From Aplectana chamaeleonis (lineage: Eukaryota; Nematoda; Chromadorea; Rhabditida; Cosmocercidae), in assembly GCA_029168955.1 (NCBI GenBank), contig JAPDOI010000063.1, positions 1,426,001-1,490,000 on the forward strand: a stretch of DNA of 64,000 bases, written 5' to 3'. The translations under genes were made by a program, and so were the position numbers. This document shows, piece by piece, positions 60,718 through 64,000 of the stretch; position 1 is the first letter of the stretch; each line of letters begins with the position of its first letter. The notes under the pieces are model-generated. The model saw only the letters and a program-made list of their open reading frames with translations. It was not told the DNA's origin and did not search any database.

Positions 60718-62320
60718 CGGTGATTGTCCATATACGGATGGTGACCAATCAAGGAGCTTTGCGGGTAGATGTGCGGGATGAGCTGAGCAAGAATGCGGTC
60801 ACGTGTCATATGAGCAAATGGTCAATCGTTACTCTTGCATCTTTTGAGCATGTCCATCGTCTGTATGAACGGTCCTAAAGAAAATTAAAAAAGTCAAATT
60901 TTGGTGAGCGGAAATTTTATAGATCTGATAACTCAAATCGATTCCACATGGCTGATGGACTAGAGTGGCGTTTTTATGACCGGAATATTCGTTTCCGTAG
61001 AGGATCATAGTGGATTATTTGTCGAAGAACTGTGATCTTTGGATTCTCGAGAGATTCATACGGAAGTTTTCAGGAAGCTTTAGAAGTGAAGACGTATCTT
61101 ACTCTGCACCCTCTATCGATATGTTACAAAAAAAAACAGGGGAAATTTTGTTTTTTTACCCATCTCGATCCGTAGTCCTTCATCTTAACGTCTCTCTCCA
61201 TCCTCTTAATCCCTAGTCTGACCCTGATTACTGACATACTGATCTGACTGTGAGAGGTGCATATTTCTGGATCAGTTTCCATTAGAAACTGACCCACCAC
61301 CTGACGCTTCTTTCAAGGCAGTGTTCACGGTAAGAATCGTTTTCTTTTTTTGTTTTGCCACCTATCACGATAAAGGTCCCATGCTGATTCCAATGACATC
61401 TCTGGAATCGTACAAGATCTTTGGGAACGGAGTTACGGTCCCTCAAAAATTGAGCTAACGAAGCATGGCGGATCAGTCGTCCAAGGTTTGTAACTTCCGT
61501 CTTCTGCAGCCAATGTATGCGAGCTGACCTGAGTAAAAAGAGGAGTTGAGAATGAAGGGAAGAACGTGGCTTTTGATCGGAAACCATCGCTCATCTCACG
61601 ATCTCGAGTGTTAACTCTGTGCACATGAATAAATTAACGGTCAAGAGAGCTGCAAGACGGATAGAGTGAGAGGGTAGTAGGCTTTGGAAGCAAGGTAATC
61701 CAAGAGTTATGTGCCAGTAAGGCATTTGATTATATTCTAATCCCGCCAGCTAATATGTAGAGGTTCTTACTATTATCTAAGCTTTAAGGCCAGATTGCTG
61801 ACGCAGAAGATTCGGAGAAAGTCTAGGAACGGTCTTAGGTTCTGATGCTGCTACTTCCATGTGCCTTTAATGTCGTCTCAATCCGAACATAGTATCCCTT
61901 TAAGAACGTCTTCTATTACAACCTTTGAGCCACCGTCTTCATTTACTAGACATTCTTGGCGAACGATTTTTTCGAGGTGAGTAGACATCTCATAGATGAA
62001 TATTTTTTATGATCGTCTCCGTACGTCGAGACTTCATTTAGACCTCCGACAGAGTACGTCGAAAAGTGCATCAACATTGTTGACGCAGGTTATTGAAAAA
62101 GGTGGCCTATCAAGGAATGTGAAGAGTTAGAACCAAATCCAGCAAAACACAATATTCTTTTTTTAGAAATTTAGCCCCTTGAGATAAGCTCACTTAGATT
62201 GATATGAGACCGTTCGCGTAAAAATCGAGGATGCGATCTGGGTTCAGGATGCCGACTTGGCCTCCGAGTCGATGAATCTGGCCTATATCATCAAGTTACT
62301 TTTTGAATTTGCACTTTTAA
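60718..62320. other. Interval with a partial AGGCACAGTCC-family MITE
   Basis: 61315-61620 contains GGCAGTGTTCACGG at its start and then the MITE body shared with 18757-19195 (CCAATGACATCTCTGGAA, GAACGGAGTTACGG, CAGCCAATG). Outside that, no gene or element is recognised. Confidence 0.4.
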
Positions 62321-62870
62321 GGGTGCGCCTCAAATTCCAGCATAATGCAAAAACGATTAATCGATTCATCCATATCGATTACCTTTTTTTCCATGTCAAA
62401 GTGAAACATTCGTCATTGTTACTTAACGATATACAGCATCAAACTCCAGTCAATCCCTGGTGCGTGATCAAATTCCACTTGAGTCTGCGAATCTGACTTC
62501 TGACACAGGTAGCGTTTCTATGACGCAGATGGCGTGAGGCGTAAGTTTGCTGCGTTAGGCGCCAGGCTTTCATGATTTGCGACATTTAACCGCAAAATCT
62601 ATAGGAATACTCCTTAGAAACACTGTGGAAACAAAATACTCCATAGGAAACCCATAGGACCTCCATAGAAATACATCCATTGACAGCGTTATCGATCAGC
62701 CATTCATTTCGTCCCGTCTTTATGGAGTTTTTCTATCAATGTCGCAGTTGGGAGTCCCATATCCCGAAATAAAATAAACGACATTTCACTTTTGATTTGG
62801 AACAAGAGGTAATCGATATCGGTAAATCGATAAATGGCAGTGGCATAATGCTCAATTTTGAGGCACACCC
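62321..62870. mobile_element. Foldback-type element after TTAA
   Basis: TTAA at 62317-62320 precedes GGGTGCGCCTCAA. The right end reads TTGAGGCACACCC. Arms pair through GCATAATGC, ATCGATTACC against GGTAATCGAT, and AAAGTGAAACATTCG against CGACATTTCACTTTT-like sequence. The interior of about 240 bp is unpaired. Length is 550 bp. Confidence 0.65.
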
Positions 62871-62876
62871 TTGTGA

Positions 62877-63338
62877 ATGGCAGCATTCACGCTCGTAAAC
62901 GTGATTGAGATAACTGCGGAAATAGAATGGTATGGCTCAGAACGCAACGCCTACGCACTTCGAAAACGACCTACATTGCCGCTACACGAGTAGGAAGTTG
63001 GCCCCGCTCCTATATCTGCCCGCCCCGTGTATTTGCGTCCTCCTCCGAAACAGGGGAGCTGGGCCGTTCCCCCCATCGGCGACATTTGTGGGTAGTAGAA
63101 TAGGTAGAATAGGTAAACTACAAATGTCGCCGACAGTGAAAATGGCTTAGCATCCCTGTTCTGGAGGAGGCGCAAATACAGGGAACGGGCATATACGGGG
63201 GTGGAGCCGATTTCTCACTCGTGTAACGTCAATTTGGGTCGTTTTTGACGCCTCAAAATGGCGTTGTGTTCCGAGCCATACCATTCTATTATATTTCCGT
63301 AGTCATCTCAACCGCATTTACAAGCGTGTATGCTGTCC
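62877..63338. mobile_element. AGGC-family foldback element with internal hairpin
   Basis: The left end GGCAGCATTCACGCTCGTAA is inverted at the right as AAGCGTGTATGCTGTCC, followed by TTAA at 63339-63342. GAATGGTATGGCTC pairs with GAGCCATACCATTC. An inner hairpin pairs GGCGACATTTGT with ACAAATGTCGCC near 63079 and 63121, and GCGTCCTCCTCCGAAACAGG with its near-inverse near 63160. Confidence 0.7.
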
Positions 63339-63342
63339 TTAA

Positions 63343-63819
63343 GGGCACAGTCCAAGCTCAGGGACAAAATCTGCGAGTTCCACATTATTATGAGGTAGAC
63401 CCACCCTGTATAGCACCCGTGAAGTGCGAGCTCTGAATTCCTACGAATAAGCTAGATATAGGAGAAAGCCGCCCTGGGGCGCCCACCTCAGGAAGCCACT
63501 TTGGCACGCCCCTTTCACGATCTTTCGAGCTCAGCAAGGACGAGATGAGCGGTGGTTTTCGATCAATAGAGCCGTTCTTCCCTTCGTTCTCAACCTCTCT
63601 CTTTGTTCAAGTCGACTCGCATATATCGGTTGCAAACGACGGAGGGTAAAAGCCTCGGACAACTCGTCCAACAAGCTTCCGTATGTAAATTTTTGAGCGG
63701 TCATAACTCCGTTCCCAGAAGGTCTTGAACGATGCCAGAGACATCATTGGAATCAGCGTGGGACCTTTTACAAGTTAGGCAGAGAAACAGAAATTTGATT
63801 CTGAGGTCGGACTGTGCCT
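63343..63819. mobile_element. TTAA-type MITE, AGGCACAGTCC family, full copy
   Basis: Begins GGGCACAGTCCAAGCTCAG after TTAA (63339-63342) and ends CTGAGGTCGGACTGTGCCT before TTAA at 63820-63823. The 477-bp body is the reverse complement of 18757-19195. It abuts the preceding element, sharing one TTAA. Confidence 0.8.
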
Positions 63820-64000
63820 TTAAGGTGCAAAGAATATAATCAAAGCGTTCCCGGCCTTTCTCCTTTTCTCAATTCATGAGGGACTCGTAAGGAATGATAG
63901 TCTGAGCCAACTGGAACGAAGCAAAACTGTACAAGGGCAGAAAACAGCAAATCGCTTTGCCTCGCTATCCACAGTGATCAACAGAAGAAATCATTTCGTT

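Overview
The window looks like nuclear DNA of a rhabditine (clade V) nematode, possibly a strongylid. The main reason is three tandem chemoreceptor genes of the nematode-specific Srx 7TM class, split by introns at conserved positions with the nematode TTTCAG-type acceptor. A Tc3-type transposon with a 57-nt intron and dense small inverted-repeat elements agree with this. No bacterial-style operons, CRISPR arrays, rRNA or convincing tRNA genes are visible.

Genes. All Srx copies lie on the minus strand. Copy D (45408-48839) can be read from ATG to TGA through seven exons, 948 nt in total. Copy B (25546-31429) has the same exon sizes and a full C-terminus but no clear start codon. Copy A (1315-3962) has an ATG and the first four exons, but no exons for TM6-TM7 are found before the window edge. 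Copy C (about 40305-40375) is only a decayed first-exon fragment. Exons of 71, 161, 224 and 170 nt recur exactly in A, B and D, so these are tandem duplicates. Less certain coding pieces are a plus-strand fragment inside a large intron of B (28956-29234), a putative terminal exon at 51944-52356, another at 37342-37530, and an unassigned open frame at 24064-24489.

Mobile DNA. A 1602-bp Tc3-like element (52650-54251) sits in a TA target, has two transposase-binding-type repeats at each end, and carries a transposase with three disabling lesions. Two decayed fragments of a CR1-like non-LTR retrotransposon lie at 11542-12123 and 57083-57712. Much of the remaining sequence is non-autonomous inverted-repeat or foldback elements. 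One large group ends in AGGC...GCCT next to TTAA and is found nested in other repeats and inside Srx introns. Others have TTA or TA flanks, or are near-complete palindromes up to about 870 bp long.

Tandem repeats. There are two related arrays with a unit of about 42 bp (TTCGAATA-rich), one palindromic TTCGTTCGAA-rich block bounded by inverted repeats, and several GC-rich arrays with a 22- or 11-bp period.

Overall this is a chemoreceptor gene cluster spread out and partly broken by waves of small transposons. Exon boundaries, family assignments and repeat ends were read by eye; no database search was run.
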